A stretch of 64,000 nucleotides of DNA from an uncultured Flavobacteriaceae bacterium (lineage in GTDB: Bacteria > Bacteroidota > Bacteroidia > Flavobacteriales > Flavobacteriaceae). Where the stretch lies: contig CANKYF010000004.1 in NCBI GenBank assembly GCA_947487895.1, positions 1 to 64,000 on the forward strand, in the 5' to 3' direction. Of the stretch, positions 26,704 through 36,010 are shown piece by piece. Position numbers and translations under genes: made by a program. Numbering within the stretch: position 1 is the stretch's first letter; every line of letters starts with the position of its first letter. The notes beneath the pieces are model-generated. The model was not told where the DNA came from, ran no database searches, and was given only the letters and a program-made list of their open reading frames with translations.

Positions 26704-27552
26704 TCATTTAAAATACTGCTCTTCAGGTGAAATAGTAGGCTTTTCATAAGGTTGAAACGGTTGTTTTAATAACTCTCCAATATGTCCATTTTTCTGTTCA
26801 TCTGGAAACACATCAACTCCATAAACCAACTTTTCTCTATCAAACTCCAAATAAGTACCTAAAAACCTGTCCCAAATTGAAAATATATTTCCGTAGTTAG
26901 AATCTGTATAAGGTAATCTATAATGGTGATGAACTTTATGCATATCGGGGGATACTAAAATGTAACTTAACGTTTTATCAAGACGTTTAGGTAACTTTAT
27001 ATTTGCATGATTAAATTGAGATAATACTAAGGACAAAGACTGATACAACATTACCACACCTATTGGAGCACCAACAATAATAACTCCAAAAAGTGTAAAT
27101 GTAAAACGAATAACACTTTCAATAGGATGATGCCTATTAGCTGTTGTAGTATCTACATTATGGTCTGTATGATGTACTAAATGTACCATCCAGAGTACAC
27201 CTATTTTATGTTCCACTAAATGTGCTAAATACGCTCCGAAAAAATCTAAAAATAACACACCTAAAAAAATATATAAGCCTAAAGACATCTCTGGCAACCA
27301 ATTTATAATCCCAAAGTTATTTGTAGTTACCCAATCGGCAGATTTTAATAATAGAAATGCCAAAACAAAATTTATAACAACAGTTGTTAAGGTGAAAAAT
27401 ATATTGGGTAACGCATGCCTCCATTTTTTATAGTTGAATTTAAATAATGGAACTGCTCCTTCTATCAACCAAAAAAAGGCTAAACCACCTACCAAAATGA
27501 TACTTCTGTGAAGTGATGGTATGTTTTTAAAGTAGTCAAAAAATTCTTGCAT
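26704..27552 (-). CDS. Sterol desaturase / fatty acid hydroxylase superfamily protein
   Basis: A 282-residue membrane protein with four or more spans and the histidine clusters that hold a di-iron centre in this superfamily: HLVEHKIGVLWMVHLVHHTD, ANRHHP and DMHKVHHHY. Members insert hydroxyl groups or double bonds into lipids using oxygen. Bacterial relatives act on carotenoids, fatty acids or hopanoids, and the substrate here cannot be told. It is expressed leftward between the acyltransferase and the GIY-YIG gene. Confidence 0.85.
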   Translation of the reverse strand: MQEFFDYFKNIPSLHRSIILVGGLAFFWLIEGAVPLFKFNYKKWRHALPNIFFTLTTVVINFVLAFLLLKSADWVTTNNFGIINWLPEMSLGLYIFLGVLFLDFFGAYLAHLVEHKIGVLWMVHLVHHTDHNVDTTTANRHHPIESVIRFTFTLFGVIIVGAPIGVVMLYQSLSLVLSQFNHANIKLPKRLDKTLSYILVSPDMHKVHHHYRLPYTDSNYGNIFSIWDRFLGTYLEFDREKLVYGVDVFPDEQKNGHIGELLKQPFQPYEKPTISPEEQYFK

Positions 27553-27585
27553 TTTCTTATTTAGTTTTCCCTAAATATACAACTT

Positions 27586-27621
27586 TAAACACAATACTAT
27601 GCATGCATAGTATTGTGTTTA
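27586..27621. repeat. 36-bp perfect palindrome at the acyltransferase stop codon
   Basis: Two 18-bp arms (left TAAACACAATACTATGCA) meet without a spacer, and the right arm includes the TAA stop of the acyltransferase gene. It lies between two leftward genes. No U-run follows on the minus strand, so classical termination is doubtful. Confidence 0.8.
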
Positions 27622-28767
27622 ACTACTAAACTTTCTTTTAATCCATTTTCTAGTAGGTGTTTCAATATATTTAAAAGACAGCCAACCTATAGTAGCAGTT
27701 ATGAATAAAAATACTACTAATAGCAATGTTGGGGGCATATTTACTGAAAATGTTTGAAATGCATTTTTAGAGTTTCCTCCTACTTGCGTAAAAGGTATTA
27801 GTAATGCATGTATCAATATCATGTGCCAGATATAAATTGAAAAAGACCAATCTCCTAATTTTTTTAATACTGAAATTGAATAGAACTTATTTATATTTTT
27901 GCTACCATATGCCGAAGTTAAAATTATCACCGCTATTAAAAACACAGATATAACATCAAACCATCCAATAGCCATAGACACTATTGAAAAAACTGTTAAG
28001 ACTATTAAAGCCCAACCATTTCCAAGAACCGATTTAAAATTCAATCTTTCAAATACAAGCCATATTCCCATTCCGCAGATAAAACCTATTATCCCTCTTA
28101 GCGTTCCGTAATGCCAATTCACATCTAGTGTTGTTTTGTTTGGATTTAAAGGGAAATCCATAAAAGGTTCTTTAGCAGATAATACAAATTCAATTAAAAT
28201 CCATCCTAAAATGGCAATAATAATTGGTAAAAATCGCTTTGCTCCTTTCAACTTAATAAAGACCACAAACAAAAATGGAAATAGTACATACGCCCACCAT
28301 TCTGCACTTAAACTCCACGCTGGAGCATTCCAAGTATCAAAATTATAAATACCAACAGTCTGTAAAAAAGCTAACTGTACAGGTATACCATCTAGTCTGT
28401 AAAGATGCTGTTTAAAAGACCCTAAGTTATCGTACCCGACCTTAGAAACTAAACATAAAAATATTAAAACCTCAGCGCAAATAGTTAATACATGTAGCGG
28501 ATATATTCTTGCCAAACGCGCCACTATAAAATTTTTATAACGTGCTTTTTTAATCCCTTTACTAAAATTAGGTTCGTAAACGTAACACATTATAAATCCG
28601 CTAAGAATAAAGAAAAGATCTACCATTAAGTAGAATTTATCAATTACATGTGCCACATGAGACGTAGCAACTGGAATTACAAAAAAGTGAAAGTGTAATA
28701 CAGCTACCAATATAGCTGCAATTCCTCTTAAAGAAGTTAAATTATGTAAATATGGTTTATGAGTCAT
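27619..28767 (-). CDS. Acyltransferase family 3 membrane protein
   Basis: A protein of about 382 residues with around ten hydrophobic spans and the family start YLHNLTSLRGIAAILVAVLH, whose His is the catalytic residue in this family, then FILSGFIMCYVYEP and FIVARLARIYPLHVL. Such enzymes O-acetylate or otherwise acylate surface glycans and lipids in the inner membrane. I choose the ATG at 28767 (MTHKPYLHNL) over the in-frame GTG eight codons upstream. It is an isolated leftward gene, close to other envelope genes. Confidence 0.88.
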   Translation of the reverse strand: MTHKPYLHNLTSLRGIAAILVAVLHFHFFVIPVATSHVAHVIDKFYLMVDLFFILSGFIMCYVYEPNFSKGIKKARYKNFIVARLARIYPLHVLTICAEVLIFLCLVSKVGYDNLGSFKQHLYRLDGIPVQLAFLQTVGIYNFDTWNAPAWSLSAEWWAYVLFPFLFVVFIKLKGAKRFLPIIIAILGWILIEFVLSAKEPFMDFPLNPNKTTLDVNWHYGTLRGIIGFICGMGIWLVFERLNFKSVLGNGWALIVLTVFSIVSMAIGWFDVISVFLIAVIILTSAYGSKNINKFYSISVLKKLGDWSFSIYIWHMILIHALLIPFTQVGGNSKNAFQTFSVNMPPTLLLVVFLFITATIGWLSFKYIETPTRKWIKRKFSS

Positions 28768-28889
28768 AACTAATCGATTTTTGATTACCACCTCATATTA
28801 TCTCTAATTATCAACTACTTACACAACAAATGTTCTTAACAGTACAACTATTTTATTTTGAACTTATTATAATAATTTTTGAACTTATT

Positions 28890-29384
28890 TTACTTATTAA
28901 TCGTCTTTTTCATAGCTTCAACAATATTAAATGCAGCAGGACAAATAGCAACATTTTTAAGAGTAAGATTTGATATTTGTTGAAACTTTTTTCTATCGGT
29001 ATGCGGAAATTCGCGGCAAGCTTTTGGGCGTACATCATAAATAGAACAATAATTATCTGCGCCTAAAAATGTACAAGGTACACTTTGTAATACATAATCG
29101 TTTTCATCATCAACTCTAAGATACTGCTCTATAAATTGCTGTGGTTTTAATCTAAAGAATTTTGAAATGCGTTCAATATCTCTATCTGTAAATAAAGGGC
29201 CTGTAGTTTTACAACAATTAGCACATTCAAAACAATCTGTCTTTTCAAATTCCTCTTCATGCAGTTCTTGCATGATATAATCTAAATTCTTTGGTGGTTT
29301 CTTTTTTAACTTCTGAAAGAATTTCTTGTTCTCGTTATGCTTATCTTTGGCCAGCTTTGGAAGATTGTCTATGATGTCTTGCAT
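28890..29384 (-). CDS. YkgJ-type cysteine-cluster protein
   Basis: A 164-residue soluble protein with the Zn/Fe-binding cluster of the YkgJ/CxxCxxCC family: CFECANCCKTTGPLFTDRDI near residue 54, then VPCTFLGADNYCSIYDVRPK and ACREFPHTDRKKF. The eight or so cysteines probably bind an iron-sulfur or zinc centre. Function in the cell is not established; flavobacterial relatives have the same length. Transcribed alone on the minus strand. Confidence 0.85.
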   Translation of the reverse strand: MQDIIDNLPKLAKDKHNENKKFFQKLKKKPPKNLDYIMQELHEEEFEKTDCFECANCCKTTGPLFTDRDIERISKFFRLKPQQFIEQYLRVDDENDYVLQSVPCTFLGADNYCSIYDVRPKACREFPHTDRKKFQQISNLTLKNVAICPAAFNIVEAMKKTINK

Positions 29385-29414
29385 GGTGTAAAATTAGACA
29401 TTTATTTAAATATA

Positions 29415-29592
29415 TGTCACTTCGAGTATCACGCTTTTGGCGTGATGTATCGAGAAGTTTGTACTTATGAGTAAAAGAGAGTTCTCGATATAATTAAGAT
29501 AGTAATCGGAATCACTCGAACTGACGTTTTTCGTCCTCGAAATGACAATTGAAAAATCAATAAATGAGATACCGAAACAAGTTCGGCATGAC
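29415..29592. repeat. Intergenic palindromic element (TCACTTCGAG.. family)
   Basis: The spacer between the cysteine-cluster and methyltransferase genes contains three hairpin-forming parts: ATCACGC/GCGTGAT within CTTCGAG..CTCGA type flanks, then CTCGAACTGACG..CGTCCTCGAAATGAC, then ACCGAA..TTCGGCATGACA. It resembles dispersed flavobacterial repeats that end in ATGACA. No credible gene is present. Confidence 0.6.
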
Positions 29593-29603
29593 AATAGAAA
29601 ACA

Positions 29604-30299
29604 ATGAAAGATATTTTCGGAAAAGCATTATTAGATTATCATTCAGGAAATTATACTGAAGACATTGTAACATCAACAAGTATTTCTGAAGATGATGTCC
29701 TACCGCTATCCTATTTATTTAGAAATTATTCTCAAATGCCAAAACTAGAGCAAAAGGCTTTACAATTAGTAAAGGGAAGCATTTTAGATGTTGGTTGCGG
29801 CTCCGGAAGTCATAGTTTATATCTTCAAGAAAAAGAGTTTAACGTTAAAGCAATTGATATTTCTAAAGGTGCCATTCAAGTTGCAAAACAACGTGGTGTT
29901 GTAAATACTGAATTGAAATCCATTTTGGATGAAACCGAAACTTTTGATTCTATTTTGTTACTAATGAATGGTACTGGTATTTTTCAAGAATTGAAACAGG
30001 TTGCCAGCTATTTAAAACACTTGAAAAGCCTCTTAAAACCTAACGGACAAATATTAATTGATTCTTCTGATATAAAATATATGTATGAAGATGAAGATGG
30101 TGGTTTTTGGCAAGATATGAATGCAAATTACTACGGCGAGTTAGATTATTTTATTAGTTATAAAGGTGAAGAAGAAATCCCTTTAAAATGGTTGTATTTA
30201 GATTTTAATACACTTCATTTAGCTTGTGAAAGTGTGGGTTTAAAATGTGATCTTGTTGTGGAGGGTGAACATTTTGATTATTTGGCGAGGTTGATGTAG
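29604..30299 (+). CDS. Class I SAM-dependent methyltransferase
   Basis: A 231-residue methyltransferase-fold protein. Motif I is ILDVGCGSGSHSLYL near residue 58, followed by an acidic motif II at VKAIDISKGAIQVAK and the post-motif FDSILLLMNGTGIF. No hint of the substrate is visible; the domain is of the general Methyltransf_25/11 type. It is a lone rightward gene ahead of a convergent leftward gene 15 bases away, and its upstream DNA is a repeat element. Confidence 0.85.
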   Translation: MKDIFGKALLDYHSGNYTEDIVTSTSISEDDVLPLSYLFRNYSQMPKLEQKALQLVKGSILDVGCGSGSHSLYLQEKEFNVKAIDISKGAIQVAKQRGVVNTELKSILDETETFDSILLLMNGTGIFQELKQVASYLKHLKSLLKPNGQILIDSSDIKYMYEDEDGGFWQDMNANYYGELDYFISYKGEEEIPLKWLYLDFNTLHLACESVGLKCDLVVEGEHFDYLARLM

Positions 30300-30313
30300 T
30301 CTATCACTCCCAA

Positions 30314-30781
30314 TCACCTAGAACTTATATCATCTTCAGTTCCAAATTTCCCATCTCTACCGGCAGATATAATCAAAAAAGTGCTTTTTTGAATTTCAAA
30401 AGAATATTTATAATCTCTACCCCAAGCATCTTTATACCAATCTTGTCTCATCGGATTGTTTCCAATAGCTTCATTTAAATCTTTTGGATAACTCTCATAC
30501 TTATCATACCACTTTTCTACCCAGTTACTGATTTCAGATATCTCTTTTTTAGCTTTTATAGGAAAAATAGAATTTCGTTGATAAGTAAAAAATAGAAGAG
30601 AACCTATACTACCTAATACTACAACAAAACACACAATTTTGGCACTTGGTTGTAAAAAATACTTTTCAAAGGGTCTTTTAATACCATCTTCTTTTTCTTT
30701 TTTCCTAACTCTTTTTCTATGCTTATGATCTGAAAAAAGAAGAGCAAATTCGGCAAAAATTTCTAAAATACCTTGAATCAT
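30314..30781 (-). CDS. Membrane protein with a GspG-like pseudopilin C-terminal domain
   Basis: A 155-residue protein. A basic N-terminal cytoplasmic part (DHKHRKRVRKKEKEDGIKRP) precedes one span (about residues 48-69), and the rest resembles the C-terminal domain of major type II pseudopilins: YPKDLNEAIGNN, then DAWGRDYKYSF and SAGRDGKFGTEDDI, which carry the conserved Asp residues of the calcium site. It lacks a prepilin peptidase motif, so it would not be processed like GspG. No other secretion genes are nearby. Function unknown. Confidence 0.65.
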   Translation of the reverse strand: MIQGILEIFAEFALLFSDHKHRKRVRKKEKEDGIKRPFEKYFLQPSAKIVCFVVVLGSIGSLLFFTYQRNSIFPIKAKKEISEISNWVEKWYDKYESYPKDLNEAIGNNPMRQDWYKDAWGRDYKYSFEIQKSTFLIISAGRDGKFGTEDDISSR

Positions 30782-30813
30782 AAGCGTAATAAAGAGTTAT
30801 AGATTCCCACCTT

Positions 30814-30837
30814 CACTTCGACAAGCTCAGTGTGACA
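30814..30837 (+). repeat. REP-like repeat, CTTCGACAAGCTCAG family
   Basis: CACTTCGACAAGCTCAGTGT plus GACA lies between the pseudopilin-like gene and the barrel gene. It is nearly identical to the copy at 26671. Confidence 0.65.
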
Positions 30838-30860
30838 CGCGGGAATGACAAATATGAGTG

Positions 30861-32597
30861 TTAGAAATCAAACTTAAAAGTAGCCCCTGCTAAAAACTGT
30901 ATACTTTGTACTGGATAATTAAACCAACGTTGGTATGCATTATTCGCAATATTATTTGCTTTAGCAAACACCGATATTTGTTCGTTTATATGATAGCCTA
31001 CATGTGCATTGGCATCAAAATAGCTATCTAAAGTCACCACCATAGAAGCTGGCCCTGTATTAGGATCTATAATGCTTAGTAAATCTTTACGTTCTCCTAC
31101 ATAAAACAAATTAGCGCCAGTGAACCAATGTTCATTAATTTGATAATCTAAAAATAAAGAACCTTTAAAATCTGGTAAGTTCCATGCTTCAGCTTCATCA
31201 TCAGTAGAATAACTAAAATATTCTGCTTTAATTCCTAACTTAAAGTTTCGGTTGACATCTACATTAATTTCACCTGCTACTCCAAAAGTATTTACATCAT
31301 CATATACAACACCAAAAGAATTTCCATACTGATAATTTTCAGCATTAGTAAAATCAAAGAACGTAGTATTATGCCTAAATAAGGCTTTATTTCTATTGCC
31401 TCTATATAATCCGCTAATATTATAACTCATATTACTAGACAGCTTTCCTTTTAAACCAATATGCGCATTGTACTGTTGGTCTGTGGGCATAATTGCCAAT
31501 GTAGGTGATACAAATGGATTTTCTGAAGCAAAACCATGATAGGTGTTTTGAATTAGCTCTCCACCAATACCTCCATAAGCAATTAATATATCATTAACCA
31601 ACCTGTAAGTTGCTGTAATATTTGGAAAGATGAAAAATTTATTGTCTTTGGCTTGTGAGTCTCTTAAAAATGACGCAGTAATTCCAACGTTAACAGTTAA
31701 ATCATCTTGCTTCATTTCATAGGTAGGTACGGCACTTATAATAAAGTTACCATATTTAAATTCTTCATTAAGAGCCTCGCTTCTATCAAAAGTACCACTT
31801 AGGTAATCAAATTTAAAGGTAGTTGAAATCTCCTCTCTATTAATAGGAATATCAACTTTAGTATCAACTACAAATCTATTTTCACCAGATCCTTGATTGT
31901 CTCCAAAACGTCTAAAAAAGAAACTACCTGAGTTTATATAGGTGTCTTCAAATTTTAAATCTCCACCAAAATGAGCATCATAAAACGTATGCCCTACATC
32001 AATATTACTAGATTGAGCAAAAGATATTAAACCAGGCTCTACGCCATACCAATTGTATTTTTGGTGTTCAAATCCTGCTTCTACATTCCAAGACAGATCT
32101 CTTAATTTAGTAGAATAATTTACATTAATTTTTGAAATGGAATAATTATCATCAAAAGACACACCTTCAATACCTCCTGCTGATGAATTATGACTTACAT
32201 AACCACCAACACTTTCGTTTCTGCTAATGGCATGATTTAAATATACTTCACCTAAAATAGTGGTGTACGTACCAACTCCAATAGTTGCATAATTATCAAA
32301 TAATTTCATTGGTTTACGCTTCTCAACCACAGCTGCTTTACCCTTAGCTGGAGTAAATGTAGATGCTACTGGAAACGAAAAAATGTTATACTTAACGTCT
32401 TTCTTATTTGCTGTAGTTTCATCTTCAATGGTAGGTGTTTCTTTTACTTTAAAAGCATCAGAAATTGATGGTGTATAAGGTTTCACTACATCTATTACCC
32501 CTGTATTAATTGTATCTTTTCCTCTGTTCTGAGAAAACATAAATGTTATGCTTAACATTGTAACGATACTTAGTATATATTTTATGTGCTTGCGCAT
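30861..32597 (-). CDS. Outer-membrane beta-barrel protein (TonB-receptor-like, no plug)
   Basis: A 578-residue protein with a signal peptide (YILSIVTMLSITFMFSQ) and, from about residue 95, a run of alternating beta-strands ending in LAGATFKFDF, the terminal Phe typical of outer-membrane barrels. Sequences such as ISVFAKANNIANNAYQRWFN resemble the C-terminal part of TonB-dependent receptors, but no plug domain precedes the barrel. It lies 255 bases downstream of the 1009-residue TPR gene on the same strand, and the pairing suggests joint work in the envelope. Ligand unknown. Confidence 0.78.
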   Translation of the reverse strand: MRKHIKYILSIVTMLSITFMFSQNRGKDTINTGVIDVVKPYTPSISDAFKVKETPTIEDETTANKKDVKYNIFSFPVASTFTPAKGKAAVVEKRKPMKLFDNYATIGVGTYTTILGEVYLNHAISRNESVGGYVSHNSSAGGIEGVSFDDNYSISKINVNYSTKLRDLSWNVEAGFEHQKYNWYGVEPGLISFAQSSNIDVGHTFYDAHFGGDLKFEDTYINSGSFFFRRFGDNQGSGENRFVVDTKVDIPINREEISTTFKFDYLSGTFDRSEALNEEFKYGNFIISAVPTYEMKQDDLTVNVGITASFLRDSQAKDNKFFIFPNITATYRLVNDILIAYGGIGGELIQNTYHGFASENPFVSPTLAIMPTDQQYNAHIGLKGKLSSNMSYNISGLYRGNRNKALFRHNTTFFDFTNAENYQYGNSFGVVYDDVNTFGVAGEINVDVNRNFKLGIKAEYFSYSTDDEAEAWNLPDFKGSLFLDYQINEHWFTGANLFYVGERKDLLSIIDPNTGPASMVVTLDSYFDANAHVGYHINEQISVFAKANNIANNAYQRWFNYPVQSIQFLAGATFKFDF

Positions 32598-32606
32598 ATG
32601 TTTTGA

Positions 32607-32853
32607 TTTACGATTGACGATTTTCTATTTATTATTTTTTTTCTCGCAGAGACGCTAAGACGCAAAGTAATCTCTTAACTAACAACTGAGACACTTGATA
32701 CTGCTTACTGAATACTGCAACTGCATACTTATTACTGATTGACAATTTATTATTTTTTCTCGCAGAGACGCAAAGGCGCAAAGTACTCTGAAATTGTGCA
32801 CTCTTAACCGCCAACTGATACCGCTTACTGAACACTGAGACTGCATACTGATT
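32607..32853. repeat. Tandem 125-bp repeat with 7-bp-periodic parts
   Basis: Two diverged copies (about 32612-32731 and 32738-32854) share TTTATTATTTTTT, TCTCGCAGAGACGC..CGCAAAGTA and an ACTG-rich tail (TACTGCTTACTGAATACTGC). The tail has a 7-bp period. The TCTCGCAGAGACGC sequence is a widely scattered intergenic repeat in Bacteroidota. No gene is supported here. Confidence 0.7.
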
Positions 32854-35800
32854 TACTCTGGTTGAATTGATGAATTGGTTTTAGATTCTTCAGCTTTAAT
32901 TTTGCTTAACTCTTCTTTTGCTTCTTCAATTACATCATCAAAATCTGAAAAATTTTCTATAACACTTTCTAAAATATAAGTGGCTTGAAAAGCATCATCT
33001 AAAGCGTAAAAATTCTTTGCCATAATTACCAAACCTTTCGCACTGTAATATTTATAACCTGAATAATCTTTGGCTAATTTTTGCACCGCATTGTTTGATG
33101 ACTGATACTTTCCTTCTTTATTTTTAAAGTAAGCTTTATAATAGAGTGCCTCTGCCGCTGTCTCTCCTTGAGCTACTTTCTCAACCTTCGCATAAGCTGA
33201 TTTGGCTTTATTTTCATCTCCTACTTTCATCGCAGAACGTGCAATGATAATATGAGCATCACTCTTAATTTTGTTATCTATTTTAGAGCTAGCCAATACT
33301 TTTTCGGCATAAGAAACAGCATTGTCATAATTTGCCATTTGATAATTAGCCTTCATTAAATTAGACTGTGCAAATACCACATTTTGTGGAAAGTTAGCTT
33401 CGTTTTCTAAACGTTTTAAAATTGGAATAGCTCTTTGCCAATCTTTTTCTTCTAAATAATACTGCGATAAACGTGATAAGGCTTCCTCTGTATATTCACT
33501 TTGCGAAGTTTCAACTATATATTTATAATGAGGAGCAGCATTAGCAACTAGTCCTTTTTTATAATATAATTGTCCTAAGTAAAAATGTGCTTGTAAAACG
33601 TGTAATCCGTTAGGAAATTCATTGGCATAACCATTAAACTGCTTGATGGCTTTATCTGTATTTCCATCTAAATATTGTTTTTCAGCTGCTGTATAAGTAG
33701 CATTATCTAATTCTGAATCTGTAACCTCTACATAGTCTAACGTTTGTACCCAACGCGCATAATCATCTACTCTTCCTAAATCAATATAAATTAATTTTGC
33801 AGTAGCAACTGCTTGTATAGACTCTGGCGTTCCTGGATACGTACTCGCTACTTTTTTAAATTTCTCTAATGCTCTTTCGTTTTCACTACCATTATAAAAG
33901 ACCAACCCTTGACGTAGTAATGCTTTTGGCACAAATGAACTGGCTTTGTACTCAGCATTTAATCGATCGTACATTTTAAGCGCTTTATCTGTTTGGCTCG
34001 CTTTTACATATGAATTACCTAATTCATACATCGCATCATCACGCAGTTTAGAACTGTCATAATCATTTATAAATTGTTCTAATTCTTTTATTTTCTGATT
34101 AGATTTCCCTAAATATCCAACACTAATTGCTTTTTGAAACGCCGGATAGTCTGAAGTAATTTCGCCTACTTTTATAGCATTATTGTACGCACTAATAGCA
34201 GCACTATAATTACTTGTTACAAAATTGGCATCTCCTAAACGTAAATAAGCATCATTCAGTCTTACTTTATCTTCTTTCTTATTTGTTATAAACTGATTGA
34301 AATAGTCTGTTGCTTTTGCATAATTCTTCAACTTAAAATATGTATAAGCTAAATTGTAATCTAAGTTTTCTTTTTCTGGTGTGTTAGTACCAGACTGTTC
34401 AAATTGTTTAAAACCAATTAAGGCATCATCAAAATTGGTTAAATTATAATCGGCTTCTGCTTTCCAGAATGTAGCTCTAGCCGTATAGTTTTCATCTTGT
34501 TGTTCTTTTAATGATAGATCGAATAAATTTTCAGCTTCTAAATACTGATTTTCATTATACAACTCGATACCTCTGTAGAATGCCACCTTTTGATAGGCTA
34601 CTTTATTTTCAAAACTATTTTTACCTTCTAATAATTTAAGGGCTTCTTTATAGTTTTTTGATGTGATATAAGAATCTATTAAAAGGGTTTCAATTTCTTC
34701 TTTATAGCTTGTTTCCGGGTACTTTTCTAAATAACCTGCCAATACTTGTGGTGCAGATTGATAAGGATTCCCTATTTCATAACTAATTTTAGCATAATTT
34801 AACCAAGCATCTTCTTGAATTTTTTTATCGAAATTCATTTGAGAAGCTAACCTAAAAGCGTTTAGAGCTTCCTGTTTTTTATCTACATGTACATAACTTT
34901 CTCCTAAATGATAATAGGCATTTTGCGCTATAGAATTATTCCCTCCAATTATTTTATTGAACTCTGAAATAGCCTTTTCATAATCTTGTTGTTTGTAATA
35001 CGCATATCCTAATTGGTAATAATCTGTATTATTCCACTTGGCAGTTCTATCACGCTTTCCTTTTTTGCCTTTATACTGAGTTAAGTAAGGAATAGCAGCT
35101 TCATATTCTTCTAAATTAAAATAACTCTCCCCTATTATTTTTGATAATTCTGAAATTTCATCCTCATCACTATCAGGTAATCGTTGTTTAGCCAATTCAA
35201 TAGCTTTTTCAAACTTTCCTAATTTGAAATTTAAATCTGCCTGATAATAGGATAGTTTTTCTTTGTAACGTTCTTGGTCTTCGACTTGTTCAAAATATTC
35301 GTTAGCTTGATCATAATCATCACCTTCATAAGCCATAAAACCAATATAATATTTAGCTTGCGAACCGTATTCCTGAGAACTTTCAACCTTAGATAAATAC
35401 TTCTTGGCATCTCTATATTGCTTTGATACAAATGCAGTATAGCCGTTATTAAAATAGAACTTCTCCTTCTCTGCTCTTCCTAATGCATTCTCGTCTACCT
35501 TACTATACCATTTTCTAGCATGCGGGTATTTTGAATTTTCAAAATAATAGTCAGCCACATCAACAAATGCTGTGTTTTTTTTGGTACTAGTTGGATATTC
35601 TCTAACAAAATCTTCAACCATTTGATCTGCATTATGCTGATTTAATCTAACGGCACAATTAGCTATGTAGTAATCACAATTAGATAGTAATATTTCTTCT
35701 TTTGCTGTTTTCTTTACATTCCCAAACATTGATTGCGCAGCTAGATATTGTTGATTATTATAAAGCGATAATGCCTTTTGATAATCTACCATACTACTGG

Positions 35801-35882
35801 TATAAGCTGCTGATTGTTGTGCTAAGAGGTGAAGACTAAAACCTATAGCTATAAAGAGGGAAACGATACTTTTTTTAGTCAT
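32853..35882 (-). CDS. Large tetratricopeptide-repeat protein, secreted or periplasmic
   Basis: A 1009-residue protein with an N-terminal signal peptide (KSIVSLFIAIGFSLHLLAQQ) followed almost entirely by TPR units; for example YYQLGYAYYKQQDYEKAISE, AYLRLGDANFVTSNYSAAIS and FYLGQLYYKKGLVANAAPHY. TPR solenoids bring protein partners together. No lipobox follows the signal, so a soluble periplasmic or outer-membrane-associated form is likely. It precedes the barrel gene on the same strand and is divergent from ftsE. A TATCTTTG at 35909-35916 on the minus strand could be its -7 element. Confidence 0.85.
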   Translation of the reverse strand: MTKKSIVSLFIAIGFSLHLLAQQSAAYTSSMVDYQKALSLYNNQQYLAAQSMFGNVKKTAKEEILLSNCDYYIANCAVRLNQHNADQMVEDFVREYPTSTKKNTAFVDVADYYFENSKYPHARKWYSKVDENALGRAEKEKFYFNNGYTAFVSKQYRDAKKYLSKVESSQEYGSQAKYYIGFMAYEGDDYDQANEYFEQVEDQERYKEKLSYYQADLNFKLGKFEKAIELAKQRLPDSDEDEISELSKIIGESYFNLEEYEAAIPYLTQYKGKKGKRDRTAKWNNTDYYQLGYAYYKQQDYEKAISEFNKIIGGNNSIAQNAYYHLGESYVHVDKKQEALNAFRLASQMNFDKKIQEDAWLNYAKISYEIGNPYQSAPQVLAGYLEKYPETSYKEEIETLLIDSYITSKNYKEALKLLEGKNSFENKVAYQKVAFYRGIELYNENQYLEAENLFDLSLKEQQDENYTARATFWKAEADYNLTNFDDALIGFKQFEQSGTNTPEKENLDYNLAYTYFKLKNYAKATDYFNQFITNKKEDKVRLNDAYLRLGDANFVTSNYSAAISAYNNAIKVGEITSDYPAFQKAISVGYLGKSNQKIKELEQFINDYDSSKLRDDAMYELGNSYVKASQTDKALKMYDRLNAEYKASSFVPKALLRQGLVFYNGSENERALEKFKKVASTYPGTPESIQAVATAKLIYIDLGRVDDYARWVQTLDYVEVTDSELDNATYTAAEKQYLDGNTDKAIKQFNGYANEFPNGLHVLQAHFYLGQLYYKKGLVANAAPHYKYIVETSQSEYTEEALSRLSQYYLEEKDWQRAIPILKRLENEANFPQNVVFAQSNLMKANYQMANYDNAVSYAEKVLASSKIDNKIKSDAHIIIARSAMKVGDENKAKSAYAKVEKVAQGETAAEALYYKAYFKNKEGKYQSSNNAVQKLAKDYSGYKYYSAKGLVIMAKNFYALDDAFQATYILESVIENFSDFDDVIEEAKEELSKIKAEESKTNSSIQPE

Positions 35883-36010
35883 TGACTGTTCGTTTTTTTT
35901 ATTGATATCAAAGATAATTTAATCTAAAGTCTATAACGAAATAATCATGCCATAATTATAAACGGAGTTATTAAATGTTAAAAAAGTTAATTTTTCTTGT
36001 TAAATCTAAC

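Noticed and set aside
29406-29594. A 62-codon leftward frame in the spacer before the methyltransferase
   Set aside because: It coincides with the composite palindromic repeat and is not protein-like.
32632-32835. A 67-codon reading frame in the repeat spacer between barrel and TPR genes
   Set aside because: It is a translation of the tandem 125-bp repeat and has no conserved protein character.
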